DNA of 64,000 nucleotides from Betaproteobacteria bacterium GR16-43 (GCA_001953215.1 CP019169.1:3534001-3598000), one strand, 5' to 3'; positions 27,656-36,878 are shown, counted from the first letter of the stretch. Numbers and translations are program-made. Notes: generated by a model not told the origin, from the sequence alone.

Positions 27656-29576
27656 ACGTCAGCAGCAGGTTGAAGAGGATCGAGTACTGCGGCCCCCGCT
27701 TGTCTTCGTCGTAGAGCTGCTTCAGGCCCTTGCCGGGAACCAGCACCGCGGCCGAGGCGTTGAGCACGACGTTCTGGCTCATGAAGGGCCGGTACTGGAT
27801 CGCGCCCGAGACGTCCCAGCCGATCTCGCGGTCCGGGGGCGCCTGGTTGCGCAGCACGCCGAGGACCGTCGTGTCCTGGAAGCGCAGGTAGTTCACGTTG
27901 CCGACGGCGCGCAGTTGCGGAAGCACGTCGGCGTCCACGCCGACGCCCAGCAGGAGCAGCCCCGGGTTCACGAAGTTCGACTGCCCCTCTTCCTTCGAGG
28001 TGCGCAGCGAAGCCAGCACGCCGTTGCGCGCGGACAGCGCGACGCCGCCGCCGCCGATCAGCGGGACGGACTGGCGGATCCAGAAGCTGGTGTCGGCCCC
28101 CGCGAACAGCGGGTTCTCGAAGATCGCGTCGAAGCCGGTGGCCTTGTTGTCGAACGGGTCCTTGTCGCCCGACTGGACGAGCGCGGAAAGGCGCAGGCGC
28201 ATCCAGCTGAAGTCGCGCGAGAATTCCGCCGCGGCGAATCCGGCCCGGATCTTCTGCCCCTGGCCGGCGAGCGAGTTGTGGTCCTCGTGCCCGAGCGCGA
28301 GGTAGAGCGAAGTCGACAGGTTCCACCGGTCGAGGAAGCCGCCGGGGAAATTGCGGAGGTGCCCGTCGCCCGTGTAGCCGAGGTAGCCCACCGTGTAGTT
28401 GCGGCCGCGCTCGTCGCCCAGCGCCGCCGGACGCTCGATGAAGCCGTTGTTGTTGAAGTAGTTGCCTTCGGTGCCCTCGCGGTTGATGTTGACCGCCGCG
28501 AGGCCTTGCGACGTGAAGCCGACGAACGGGAAATCCTGGCGGTAGTAGTTGGCCAGGTACGTCTCGTCCTTGCGCATCTTCGTCCACGGGTCGTTCAGGC
28601 CCGAGTTCGTGTCCTTCTCCATCTTCCGGAACCAGCCCACGTTGAACTGGACGTGGTTGTTGTCCCGGATGCCGAAGTACCGGATGCCCATCGGCACGTC
28701 GTTCAGGAGAAAGCCGCGGAAGTCCGAGGTGATCGGCTGGATGCCGACGCGGATCGAATCGAAGTCGTAGCGGTCGGAGACGTTGCGCAGGTGGACATCC
28801 ACGAACGCGGTCTGCAGGCCGACGTGGTTGTCGTCGCGCGTGGTGCCCTGGCGCGGATCGATGCGCAGCGCCCGGTTCTCGTCCACCTCGGCGCGGTTGT
28901 ACTGGATGGCCGGCGTGATGCGGATCTCGTAGTCGGGCGGGCGGAACGTGGTGTTGCCCTTGATCGCCGCCATCTCGAAGATGAGCGTCTCGACGAACAC
29001 CTGCTGCTTGCCCTGGCCGAAGATGTCGACGCTGTTGGGGCGCACGGACGTCTGCGGCGCCACCGGCGTGGGCAGGCGGCGAAGCTCGACCAGCGAATCG
29101 GAGATGGCGGTGAGGCTGAAGAACCAGTCGGGCTTCAACTTCTCCGCGACCCACGGCAGGTGTTCTTTCAGCCACGGATCGTTCCAGAGCGGCAAGTCGC
29201 CCTTGAGGATGTTCTGGTTGTACGGGTCGTACGCCGGGAACTTGAACCCGAGCGCCTGCATGATCCGCCAGCGGTCGGGCACGGGCGGCGATTCGCGGGG
29301 CGCGTTCCGCGTGGGGCCCGGGAGCTGGTAGGACTCCGCCAGCGGCGGCTTGAAGCGCAGCGGTTCGCTGTACGAGCCCGGACGCTTCTGGATCACCTCG
29401 CCCGGCTTGGGATCGGGCGGTTGCGGCTCGTCCTCGTTCACCTGGGGCTTCAAGCCCTCGGGCGGCTTGTCCGGATAGGTCGGCGGTGCCGGGACCTGCG
29501 CATGGGCGGCCAACGCTGCGAAGAGCAGCGTAGCGCCGAGGGCGGCCGGAATCCGGCTATTTGCCCGCGCAGACAT
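27651..29576 (-). CDS. Outer-membrane beta-barrel protein
   Basis: Protein of 641 residues with a Sec signal ending AALAAHAQ, a Pro-rich N-terminal region (about 27-100), and then many alternating amphipathic strands such as NHVQFNVGWFRK, SLYLALG and MRLRLSALVQ. It ends in SILFNLLLTY, with the C-terminal aromatic residue typical of BAM substrates. It carries no heme motif. In an operon with multiheme cytochromes it is a plausible porin sheath like MtrB or PioB, but I see no clear family match. It begins 20 bases inside the DUF336 gene. Confidence 0.82.
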   Translation of the reverse strand: MSARANSRIPAALGATLLFAALAAHAQVPAPPTYPDKPPEGLKPQVNEDEPQPPDPKPGEVIQKRPGSYSEPLRFKPPLAESYQLPGPTRNAPRESPPVPDRWRIMQALGFKFPAYDPYNQNILKGDLPLWNDPWLKEHLPWVAEKLKPDWFFSLTAISDSLVELRRLPTPVAPQTSVRPNSVDIFGQGKQQVFVETLIFEMAAIKGNTTFRPPDYEIRITPAIQYNRAEVDENRALRIDPRQGTTRDDNHVGLQTAFVDVHLRNVSDRYDFDSIRVGIQPITSDFRGFLLNDVPMGIRYFGIRDNNHVQFNVGWFRKMEKDTNSGLNDPWTKMRKDETYLANYYRQDFPFVGFTSQGLAAVNINREGTEGNYFNNNGFIERPAALGDERGRNYTVGYLGYTGDGHLRNFPGGFLDRWNLSTSLYLALGHEDHNSLAGQGQKIRAGFAAAEFSRDFSWMRLRLSALVQSGDKDPFDNKATGFDAIFENPLFAGADTSFWIRQSVPLIGGGGVALSARNGVLASLRTSKEEGQSNFVNPGLLLLGVGVDADVLPQLRAVGNVNYLRFQDTTVLGVLRNQAPPDREIGWDVSGAIQYRPFMSQNVVLNASAAVLVPGKGLKQLYDEDKRGPQYSILFNLLLTY

Positions 29577-31503
29577 TCTGTTCGTCCGAATCGATGAACG
29601 GGGCCTGCGGGCATTGCAGGTAGCGGATGCGCACGCCCTGCGGCGTGAGGTTGTCGGCGCGCTTGTCGAGCGGTGCGTTGCCGATGCCGTTGTTCAGCTT
29701 CTGCCCGGCGTTGTGCAAACCGAGGAAGCCGATCATGTCGTCCTGGTCGACGCCGTCGCCCGAAATGCCGATCGCGCCGGCCAGCACGCCATTGCGGTAG
29801 ATCGGAACGCCGCCCGGGAAGATCTGGATGCCGTTGCGCGCGACCGAAATGCCGCGCGGATCGGTCGTCTCGGGCTTGCCGGCGAACGCGCGGCCCGCGC
29901 AGCCTTCCGAGAGATCGCCGAGGATGGCTTTCAGCAGCTGGTTGTTCACGAGGTCCAGCTGCAGGCCCACATTGAACGGGCTCCACGAGCTGATGGGCTT
30001 CGACAGCGGTCCGTTCGACGACGTGTCGAGCCCGTCCGGATAGAACGGGCGATGGATGTTGCCGATGGCGCGCATCGACCACGCGGTGCTGCCGGTGAGC
30101 GCGGCGGGATCGCCCAGGAACGTGCGCGTGGCCCCGACGTAGGCGGCGATCGAGCTGGGCGTCGTGACGAGCGGATCGAGCGTCTGGAGGTATTCCGCAG
30201 CGGGCGCGGCCAGGAGCAGGGACGCGGCCTGCGCGCTGGAGATCAGCAGCGCGCCTCGGGCCTTCTGCGCCGAAACGTCGATCCCGAACAGCGGGCCGTC
30301 GGAAGTGCGCGTGAGCCCGAGGATGTCGCCATTGGTACCGACGACCGTGAACGAGACCTGCGCGGGCGATCCGAGCGGCCGGAGGATCTGCGCGCGGGCC
30401 CGGTTGGCGATCTTCACCGCCTCGACGAGGATGGTCTCGACGTCGGTGGCGGAAAGCTGGCCGTCGGCGCTCGCGCGCGGCGCGAAGCGATTCACGTTCG
30501 ACGTGTCCACGAGCACGTAGGCGCCCACGGTAGCCAGCGCTCCAGTGGCCGGCACGATGCCCGAAGCAGGCGTGCCGTAGGCGGTGCCCGCACGGACCGT
30601 CGCCGTCGAGTAGTTCGCCACCTCGAGCAAGTGACCCGGGAGTGCCGTGAAGGCGGGAGCCTGCGCGGGGTTGGAGCGGATCGCGTCGGAGTCGACGTAG
30701 CGGAACGTCACGCCGCCCGCGGTGATGTGATCGGCTCGCCGGTCGACGGGCGCCTCGAAGCCCGTGCTGCCCGCGACGGCGATCAGCTCTTCCGGATCCT
30801 CGTCACGGTCCTGGATGTTGCGGTCGATCGTGTAGAGGCCATTGGCCTCGACTCCGATGCCGCCCACGACAACGCCGTTCTTGTAGAGCGGCATGCCGCC
30901 CGGGTCGGCGGAGAGGCCCAGTGGCGAGCGCTGCGGCCCGATCATGCCCTGGGTCATGTTGCGGTTCACGTCGCTGCACGTGAGCTGCGAGAACTGCACG
31001 CCGAAGAGCGGACCGGAAGGCTGCTGGCTCTCGTGCGGCAGGAAATGTTCCTGGACGATCTGGCTCGCGGTGCGCGTGGTGAAGGCGTTGCCCTGCGACG
31101 AAAGGAAGGCGCCGGTGACCGCTTTCGCGATGGCCGAGAGCGCCGCCGGGACGATGCCGGTGGGGATGCCGTCCAGGCCGCCCTTCACGCCCAGGCCGCT
31201 GCTGATCGCGATGAACTTCGGCGCGCCGTTCATCTCGTAGACGGCGAGCACGTTGCCGACGCGATCGACCACCGTGATCACCGCCGGTGAATTTCGCGCC
31301 GTCGCTTCGCCCGCGGCCTGCGCGACGATGCGCTGCACGTCCGCGACGGTGAGCAGGTTCTGCGTCGAGGGCGGCGCGCAGTTGGAGGCGCACGCCGGGC
31401 TCCCGTCGCCGGAATTGCCCGACGAGCCGCCGGAGCATCCCGAAATCGCCGCGGCCAGGAACGCCGCGCCGAGGGCGGCGAGGCGCAACCCGCTAACGGA
31501 CAC
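29557..31503 (-). CDS. Lipoprotein with two GlcG/HbpS-like (DUF336) domains
   Basis: Protein of 648 residues. The N-terminus ends in a lipobox (AISGC) followed by a Ser/Gly spacer, so it should be membrane-anchored outside the cytoplasm. Two DUF336-type domains (about 45-270 and 370-635) are visible, each with a GG-P turn: PGGMPLYKNGVVVGGIGV and PGGVPIYRNGVLAGAIGI. HbpS-type members of this fold bind heme or cobalamin; here the ligand is unknown. The start is a GTG at 31503, preceded by GGAAGGG and overlapping the FHA-cytochrome gene by 11 bases. Confidence 0.85.
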   Translation of the reverse strand: MSVSGLRLAALGAAFLAAAISGCSGGSSGNSGDGSPACASNCAPPSTQNLLTVADVQRIVAQAAGEATARNSPAVITVVDRVGNVLAVYEMNGAPKFIAISSGLGVKGGLDGIPTGIVPAALSAIAKAVTGAFLSSQGNAFTTRTASQIVQEHFLPHESQQPSGPLFGVQFSQLTCSDVNRNMTQGMIGPQRSPLGLSADPGGMPLYKNGVVVGGIGVEANGLYTIDRNIQDRDEDPEELIAVAGSTGFEAPVDRRADHITAGGVTFRYVDSDAIRSNPAQAPAFTALPGHLLEVANYSTATVRAGTAYGTPASGIVPATGALATVGAYVLVDTSNVNRFAPRASADGQLSATDVETILVEAVKIANRARAQILRPLGSPAQVSFTVVGTNGDILGLTRTSDGPLFGIDVSAQKARGALLISSAQAASLLLAAPAAEYLQTLDPLVTTPSSIAAYVGATRTFLGDPAALTGSTAWSMRAIGNIHRPFYPDGLDTSSNGPLSKPISSWSPFNVGLQLDLVNNQLLKAILGDLSEGCAGRAFAGKPETTDPRGISVARNGIQIFPGGVPIYRNGVLAGAIGISGDGVDQDDMIGFLGLHNAGQKLNNGIGNAPLDKRADNLTPQGVRIRYLQCPQAPFIDSDEQNVCAGK

Positions 31504-33247
31504 CGGTCGGCCCTTCCGCCACACGCGTCGCGCCCTTCGGCTTGAACGTGGGGTCCCAGGGATGCTTTGTGTCGTGGAAGCCGTGGCACATGAGGCAATT
31601 CGAGGTGATCGTCTTCTCGAGGGTGTGCTTGCTGCCGCCGTGGCACTTGCGGCAGTCGTCGATGCTGGGCATCGCCACGTCGGTCGAGGACTTGGACTTG
31701 GCGACGTTGTGGCAGTCGGCGCACGGCGCCTGCGCATGGGCCTTGTGGTCGAAGCGCACCGCCGGCATCCACAGGTTGTTGGCGCGGATCTTCGCCACGG
31801 CCCAGTCGACCTGCCCTTCCTTCTCCTCGCGCTTCACCTCGTGGCACGTCTTGCAGGAGCGGACCTCGAAGAGCTCCTGCGCCACGCGGTCGGCTTTCTT
31901 GCTGGCCATGCTGAGGACGACCTTGCGCTGGTCCTCGGTCGGCTCGCCCACGCGGCGCAGCAGGCCTTCGCTTTCGACCCCGAAGGCCTTGACGAAGCTG
32001 TCCTTCACGCCGTTCAGCGCGAGGTTCGCGTAGAACTCCTCGACGACGACCTTCGCGTCGCGCGCGTTGCCGTGCGGCACTTCGCGCGACGTCACCGCCG
32101 GCTCGAACTGGAGCTGGTGGCACTCCTGGCAGTTCTTCTTCATGGTCACCGGCTCGAACGTGTTTTTCGACGCGTTCGGCGCGTGGCAGGCCGCGCACTC
32201 GAGCTTCACCCGCCCCTTCGACGGCGACTTGATGCCTTTCGGGTCGAGGTGGACGTCGTGCGGGAAGATGAGGTTGGAGCTTTCCTTGATCGGCGCCTTG
32301 CCGTCCATGCGCACGCGCTTCAACCCGGTCTCGGTCGGGATTGTGAGGCGGAACGGCGGATGGTCCGCGGCGAAGTCGGTCACGTTGAGCGCGCTCGCCT
32401 GGTTGGACTTGCCGCGCACGTCCTTGTGGCAATCGACGCACAGGCGATCGTTGTCCTTGTGCGTGGTCTTCACGCCCTTGTGGTCGACGTGGCACGAGGT
32501 GCAGCGCTGCCCCTCGAAGAGGCCTTCACCCGGCTTGGCCGACACCGGGCGCAGCATCTCCTGCGAAACGTGGTGCCCGATGTTCTTGTGGCACTCGAGG
32601 CAGGCGCGGTCCTTCACGTGCTCGAACGCCACCTCGTGGCAGGCCGCGCACTTCATCTCGATGGGCTGGTGCGCGAGGATGACCGGGCCGGGGTTCCAGA
32701 AGCGGTCCCCGGTGATGGAGTTCTTCTCCGACGCCGCTCGCCACGGCAGGTCCAGCACGCGCGCGGCCGGGATCGCGAAGAAGATGACCGCCACGAAGAT
32801 GAACAGGGCCCACGCGACCGAGCGCTTGGGCAGGTGCAGCGAGGCGAGCGAGAGCTTGGTGGCTCGCGAGCGCAGGTCGCCCGTCGTGGCCTCCTCGAGC
32901 TTGCGCACCAGCTCGATGGTGATGGCGCCGTCGTAGCCCGCCGGGGGCTCGATGACGGTGAACTTGTACGGGCCGACCTCGATCGAGGCGCCGACCTTCA
33001 GCCGGATCGACTTCACCGCCTTGCGCGTCGTGCTGCCCGGGTTGACGATGCCGGCTTCGCCCTCCGTGTAGACGATGCCGCCGCGATCCATGATCAGGCC
33101 CTGGTTCAGGGCCACGCGCGGGTCGGGCAGGTGGATCTCGGAGCTGGCGGACCGGCCGACGCGGATCCAGTCGCCCTGCACCAGGCGCTTCTGCTGCATG
33201 ACGCGGCCGCTGCGGCCGGTCGTCTGCGTGATGATCTGGAGTTTCAC
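31493..33247 (-). CDS. FHA domain fused to a membrane-anchored decaheme cytochrome c
   Basis: Protein of 584 residues with an unusual architecture. Residues 1-100 form a forkhead-associated domain (IRVGRSASSEIHLPDP), a phosphothreonine-binding fold; the later S-x-x-H part of the motif is degenerate. A basic segment and one membrane helix (about 144-163) follow. Residues 200-570 then carry ten CXXCH heme sites (CAACH, CLECH, CTSCH, CVDCH, CAACH, CQECH, CKTCH, CADCH, CRKCH, CLMCH). Positive-inside topology puts the FHA domain in the cytoplasm and the hemes in the periplasm. It lies 7 bases after the b-type gene. Confidence 0.92.
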   Translation of the reverse strand: MKLQIITQTTGRSGRVMQQKRLVQGDWIRVGRSASSEIHLPDPRVALNQGLIMDRGGIVYTEGEAGIVNPGSTTRKAVKSIRLKVGASIEVGPYKFTVIEPPAGYDGAITIELVRKLEEATTGDLRSRATKLSLASLHLPKRSVAWALFIFVAVIFFAIPAARVLDLPWRAASEKNSITGDRFWNPGPVILAHQPIEMKCAACHEVAFEHVKDRACLECHKNIGHHVSQEMLRPVSAKPGEGLFEGQRCTSCHVDHKGVKTTHKDNDRLCVDCHKDVRGKSNQASALNVTDFAADHPPFRLTIPTETGLKRVRMDGKAPIKESSNLIFPHDVHLDPKGIKSPSKGRVKLECAACHAPNASKNTFEPVTMKKNCQECHQLQFEPAVTSREVPHGNARDAKVVVEEFYANLALNGVKDSFVKAFGVESEGLLRRVGEPTEDQRKVVLSMASKKADRVAQELFEVRSCKTCHEVKREEKEGQVDWAVAKIRANNLWMPAVRFDHKAHAQAPCADCHNVAKSKSSTDVAMPSIDDCRKCHGGSKHTLEKTITSNCLMCHGFHDTKHPWDPTFKPKGATRVAEGPTGVR

Positions 33248-33254
33248 GGCGCGC

Positions 33255-34088
33255 CTACCAGTAGATGAACACGGAGACTACGTGGACCGTCAACGCCGCG
33301 AGCAGCGCCACCGACAGGGGAACGTGTATGTACAGCCAGAGGTCGAGCACCGCCTTGTAGCGCATGTCCTTGCGGACGCGCTGCAGCAGCTCGTTCTTCT
33401 GCAGGAGCAGCTGGTAGACCTCCTTGTTGAGGTTCGCCTGCTCGCCGGACAGCCCCTTCGCGAGGCCGGGCAACTCCTTCACCGCCGCCGCGGTGGCGCA
33501 GGTGCGGTCGCGGCCCGAAAGCACGCGGCCGAAGCTGCCGCCCAGGCGCGTGTTGGAAATCGACTGGTCGACGGCGGCGAAGAGCTTGTCCGGAAGCGAC
33601 AGCGCCTTCTCGCGCATCTCGCGGTCGATGTCCGCGATGTGCATCAGCATCGAGGACTGCGTGTCCTCGCCGGCATTCAACGTGAGGTCGCGCGGCACCC
33701 GCAGGTAGATGAAGACGCCGTACATGCCGCTCACGATCACGAGCACCATCAATACGTAAGCCAGCGTGTGGACGTTCCAGCCGAGCTCGAATCCGGTGTG
33801 CAGCGTGGCGACCACCAGCAACGCCACGCCCAGGTACACGTGCGCGGACAGCCAGCCCTGGGCCGAGCCCACGTTGGACTTGTAGCGGCGCTTGCGGATG
33901 CCGAAGTAGAGGAGCCAGAGGATCAGCAGCGCGCCGATCGTGCCGAGCGTATAGCCCAGCCAGGTTCCACCATAGGGCTTGAGGGGCGGCTCGTGCCAAA
34001 TGTAGACCGCGCCGGTCACGGCGCAGAGCACAAGCGCCAGCTTGAACCAACGGAAGTTGGCGTACTCGAGGATCGAGCGATGCTTCAC
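33255..34088 (-). CDS. b-type cytochrome-like membrane protein
   Basis: Integral membrane protein of 277 residues with five predicted helices (about 15-32, 44-63, 82-97, 107-127, 250-273) and a helical cytoplasmic or periplasmic loop of about 120 residues before the last. Histidines at 83, 97, 107, 255 and 269 lie in or near helices and could ligate b-hemes, as in cytochrome b561/ferric-reductase-like proteins. First gene of the multiheme operon, with GTG start and a GAGG sequence 9 bases upstream. A quinol-oxidising entry point is the natural role but is inferred. Confidence 0.8.
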   Translation of the reverse strand: MKHRSILEYANFRWFKLALVLCAVTGAVYIWHEPPLKPYGGTWLGYTLGTIGALLILWLLYFGIRKRRYKSNVGSAQGWLSAHVYLGVALLVVATLHTGFELGWNVHTLAYVLMVLVIVSGMYGVFIYLRVPRDLTLNAGEDTQSSMLMHIADIDREMREKALSLPDKLFAAVDQSISNTRLGGSFGRVLSGRDRTCATAAAVKELPGLAKGLSGEQANLNKEVYQLLLQKNELLQRVRKDMRYKAVLDLWLYIHVPLSVALLAALTVHVVSVFIYW

Positions 34089-34187
34089 TGGGTCACGCCT
34101 CGCCTGGAAGTGATTCGCTGCTTGTTTTCGTTCTTGTACTTTTTGTAATTACGACCTCGGGCGCATTCTAGCTGCTTGATACGGCTT

Positions 34188-34240
34188 CGCCTAGGAGGCG
34201 GATTCGCACAATCGGTCCGGTATAATTCCGCTCCTTTCTC
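34188..34240 (+). promoter_or_regulatory. Promoter for the ccm operon
   Basis: A perfect TATAAT lies at 34221-34226, 39 bases before the ccmI ATG; the -35 region upstream is weak (GCGGAT-like at 17-bp spacing). The rest of the 177-base gap 34089-34265 must also drive the divergent multiheme operon. On the minus strand TAGAAT (34170-34165) is a possible -10 element without a good -35. A single TTGAT half-site (34176-34180) falls between them. Confidence 0.6.
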
Positions 34241-34265
34241 CGCGCCGCTCCGGCCTCAACCCCCG

Positions 34266-35627
34266 ATGGTCGTCTTCTGGCTCCTCGCTGCGCTCATGAC
34301 CGGGGGCGCGCTGGCCTTCGTGCTCGTGCCCCTGCTCCGCAACCGTCCGCGGAGCGCGCCCTCGCCTGCCGAGGCGAACCTGGAGGCGCTGCGCGCCCAG
34401 CGTCGCGAGATCGAAGCCGATATCGCCTCGGGGGTGCTCCCGGCCGAATCCCGCGACGAAGCGCTGGGCGAACTGGTCGCGCGCGCCGACGCCGAGATTC
34501 CCGCCCCGGCGCCCGGATCGAATACTCCGAATGCACCGATCGTGCCACCGCGCCGTCCCTGGATCGTGGCCGCGATCGCCGGCGTGCTGCTTCCGGTGCT
34601 CGCGGTCGGTCTCTACCTCGGGCTCGGCAACCCGCGCGGCCTCGATCCCAAGGCCTCCGTCGCGGCCAACCCCGCCGCCGGCGTCGGGGACGAACGACAG
34701 TTCGACGACAAGCAGATTCTCGCGATGGTCGAGACGCTCGCCCAAAAGGTGCGTGACCGCCCCGATGATGTGCAGGGATGGTCGCTGCTCGCCCGATCGA
34801 TGAATGCGCTCGGCCGCTACCCCGAGGCCGTCGATGCGTACGAGCACCTGATGAAGCTGGTCCCGAACAATCCCGATGTCATGTCCGACTACGCGGACGC
34901 GCTGGCCATGAAGCAGGGCCGCAACCTGTCGGGCCGGCCTTATGAATTGGTGCGCCAGGCGCTCAAGGTGAATCCGGCGCACCAGAAATCGCTGGCGCTG
35001 GCCGGCACCGCGGCCATGAACGACGGCGACTACGCCGCGTCGGTTCGCTACTGGCAGCTGCTCGGCATGCAATTGCCGCAGGGCTCGGAGGATTCGTCCA
35101 AGGTCGCCTCGATCATCGCGGAAGTGCGGGGCCGCGCCGCTGCTGCCGGCAAGCCGCTCCCCGGCGGTCCCGCACCGCCGTTGCCCGCGGCGATGCCGCC
35201 GCCCACGGCGTCAGCGCCTCCGATGGCGGCAGCACCCGGCAAGCCGTCCGCCCCGACGCCCGCGCCGTCCGCGGTGCCCGGGGGCGGCACCGTCTCCGGT
35301 CTGGTCACGGTCGCGCCGCAGCTCATTCCGAAGATCGCGCCGACGGACACGCTCTTCATCTATGCGCGCGCCGAAAGCGGCCCGCGCATGCCCCTGGCCA
35401 TCCTTCGCGGAGGCGCCCGCGAAGTGCCGAAGTCCTTCGTGCTGGACGACACCATGGCGATGGCCCCCGGCATGAAGCTCTCGACCACCGCCGCGGTGAT
35501 CGTGGAAGCGCGCATCTCGAAGTCCGGCAATGCGATGCCGCAGCCCGGCGACCTCGTCGGCACGAGCGCGGTGCTCAAGCCCGGTGCCCGCGACGTGAAG
35601 ATCGTGATCGACCGCGTCCTGCCATGA
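34266..35627 (+). CDS. ccmI: Cytochrome c maturation protein CcmI
   Basis: Membrane protein of 453 residues that holds apocytochrome c for heme ligation with CcmF and CcmH. It starts with a membrane helix (MVVFWLLAALMTGG), a cytoplasmic helical loop (LEALRAQRREIEADI), a second helix near 105-122, then periplasmic TPR repeats (about 150-275), a Pro/Ala linker and a C-terminal beta-domain. The ATG at 34266 is 40 bases after a TATAAT; upstream in-frame codons precede the promoter. In most ccm operons ccmI comes last; here it comes first. Confidence 0.92.
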   Translation: MVVFWLLAALMTGGALAFVLVPLLRNRPRSAPSPAEANLEALRAQRREIEADIASGVLPAESRDEALGELVARADAEIPAPAPGSNTPNAPIVPPRRPWIVAAIAGVLLPVLAVGLYLGLGNPRGLDPKASVAANPAAGVGDERQFDDKQILAMVETLAQKVRDRPDDVQGWSLLARSMNALGRYPEAVDAYEHLMKLVPNNPDVMSDYADALAMKQGRNLSGRPYELVRQALKVNPAHQKSLALAGTAAMNDGDYAASVRYWQLLGMQLPQGSEDSSKVASIIAEVRGRAAAAGKPLPGGPAPPLPAAMPPPTASAPPMAAAPGKPSAPTPAPSAVPGGGTVSGLVTVAPQLIPKIAPTDTLFIYARAESGPRMPLAILRGGAREVPKSFVLDDTMAMAPGMKLSTTAAVIVEARISKSGNAMPQPGDLVGTSAVLKPGARDVKIVIDRVLP

Positions 35628-36214
35628 ACGAGGCACGCCTCGCGGTGCGCTCGCTCGCCGCGACGCGGGGCCCGGCCACCCTGTTCCGTGAATTGAGCTT
35701 CGAACTCGCCGCGGGCGAGATCGCGGCGGTGCGAGGTCCCAACGGCAGCGGCAAGACGACGCTGCTGCGCTGCGTGGCCGGCCTCACCCGTCCCGACCAC
35801 GGCGAAATCCAGCGTTCCGGCGCGTTGCTTTTTTCCGGCCACCTCCCCGGCATCAAGGACGACTTCAACGCCGAAGAGAATTTGTGCGTCGCGCTGCGCA
35901 TGCGCGGCCTTCAGCCCGGCGAAGCGGCGATCCACGGCGCCCTGGCGCGCGTGGGCCTCGAGTCGCGCCGCCGCGTTCCCGCGCGCCGCCTCTCCGCCGG
36001 ACAGCGGCGCCGCATCACGCTGGCGCGGCTTGCATTGGACGACGCGAAGCTCTGGATCCTCGATGAGCCGCTCGCCGCGCTCGATGCCGACGGGGAAGCC
36101 GTGCTGGGACAATTGCTCGCGCGGCATCTCGAATCCGGCGGGCTGGCGCTCGTCGCCACGCATCACGACCTGCCGCTCGCGCGCGCGGCCCGCGAAATTC
36201 GACTCCAGCCATGA
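35624..36214 (+). CDS. ccmA: Heme exporter ATPase CcmA
   Basis: ABC ATPase of 196 residues that powers release of heme-loaded CcmE from CcmC. Walker A GPNGSGKTT, signature LSAGQRRR and Walker B LWILDEP are intact, as is the switch His in ATHHD. The length is typical for CcmA. It overlaps ccmI by 4 bases and ccmB by 4 bases. Confidence 0.95.
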   Translation: MNEARLAVRSLAATRGPATLFRELSFELAAGEIAAVRGPNGSGKTTLLRCVAGLTRPDHGEIQRSGALLFSGHLPGIKDDFNAEENLCVALRMRGLQPGEAAIHGALARVGLESRRRVPARRLSAGQRRRITLARLALDDAKLWILDEPLAALDADGEAVLGQLLARHLESGGLALVATHHDLPLARAAREIRLQP

Positions 36215-36876
36215 GCGGCCTCGCCTGGGCTTTCTCGCGCGACCTCACGCTGGCCTGGCGCCACCCGGGCGAAGCGATGCTCACCCTCGCCTTCTTCGTG
36301 CTGGTCGCGTCGCTGTTTCCCCTCGGCATCGGTGCAGACCCGCAACTCCTCGCGCGGGTCGGCCCCGGCGTGATCTGGGTGTGTGCGTTGCTCGCGGCCT
36401 TCCTCGGCCTGCCGTCCCTCTTCGCCTCGGACCATGCCGACGGAACGCTCGAGCAGATGGCGCTCTCGGCAGATCCGATCGCCGCGTGGGTCTCGGGCAA
36501 GATCGCGGCGCACTGGTTGTCCACGGGACTTCCGCTCACGCTGCTTTCGCCCCTGTTGGGCCTTCAATACGGTTTGCCCGCGGATGCGCTCGTGACGCTG
36601 GGGGCGGCACTGCTCCTGGGTACGCCTGTGCTCTCGTTGCTCGGCGCGGCGTGCGCGGCGTTGACGCTCGGCGCGCGAGGCGGTGGAATGCTGCTCGCCC
36701 TGCTGGCACTCCCGCTCTTCGTCCCGGTCCTGGTCTTCGGCGCGGGCGCCGCGGAAGCCACGGCGGCCGGACTGTCGGCCTCCCCCCATTTGTCGCTGCT
36801 GGGTGCAGGATTGCTCGTGGCGGCGGTGTCCGTCCCCTTTGCCGTCGGCTCCGCCATTCGCATCGCACTGGACTGA
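36211..36876 (+). CDS. ccmB: Heme exporter permease CcmB
   Basis: Membrane protein of 221 residues with six predicted helices and the CcmB segment FASDHADGTLEQM near residue 70. It is the permease partner of CcmA. ATGA overlap with ccmA; the next gene starts 2 bases after its stop. Confidence 0.94.
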   Translation: MSGLAWAFSRDLTLAWRHPGEAMLTLAFFVLVASLFPLGIGADPQLLARVGPGVIWVCALLAAFLGLPSLFASDHADGTLEQMALSADPIAAWVSGKIAAHWLSTGLPLTLLSPLLGLQYGLPADALVTLGAALLLGTPVLSLLGAACAALTLGARGGGMLLALLALPLFVPVLVFGAGAAEATAAGLSASPHLSLLGAGLLVAAVSVPFAVGSAIRIALD

Positions 36877-36878
36877 CC

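Noticed and set aside
23591-27673. Open frame of 1360 codons on the plus strand opposite the decaheme-propeller gene.
   Set aside because: It is antisense to a protein with ten ordered heme motifs, has no domain, and its composition (Arg, Val, His, Asp) is what GC-rich antisense frames give.
34170-34190. FNR/Anr box in the ccm-cytochrome gap.
   Set aside because: Only one half-site (TTGAT) is present; the other half (CTTCG) does not match ATCAA.
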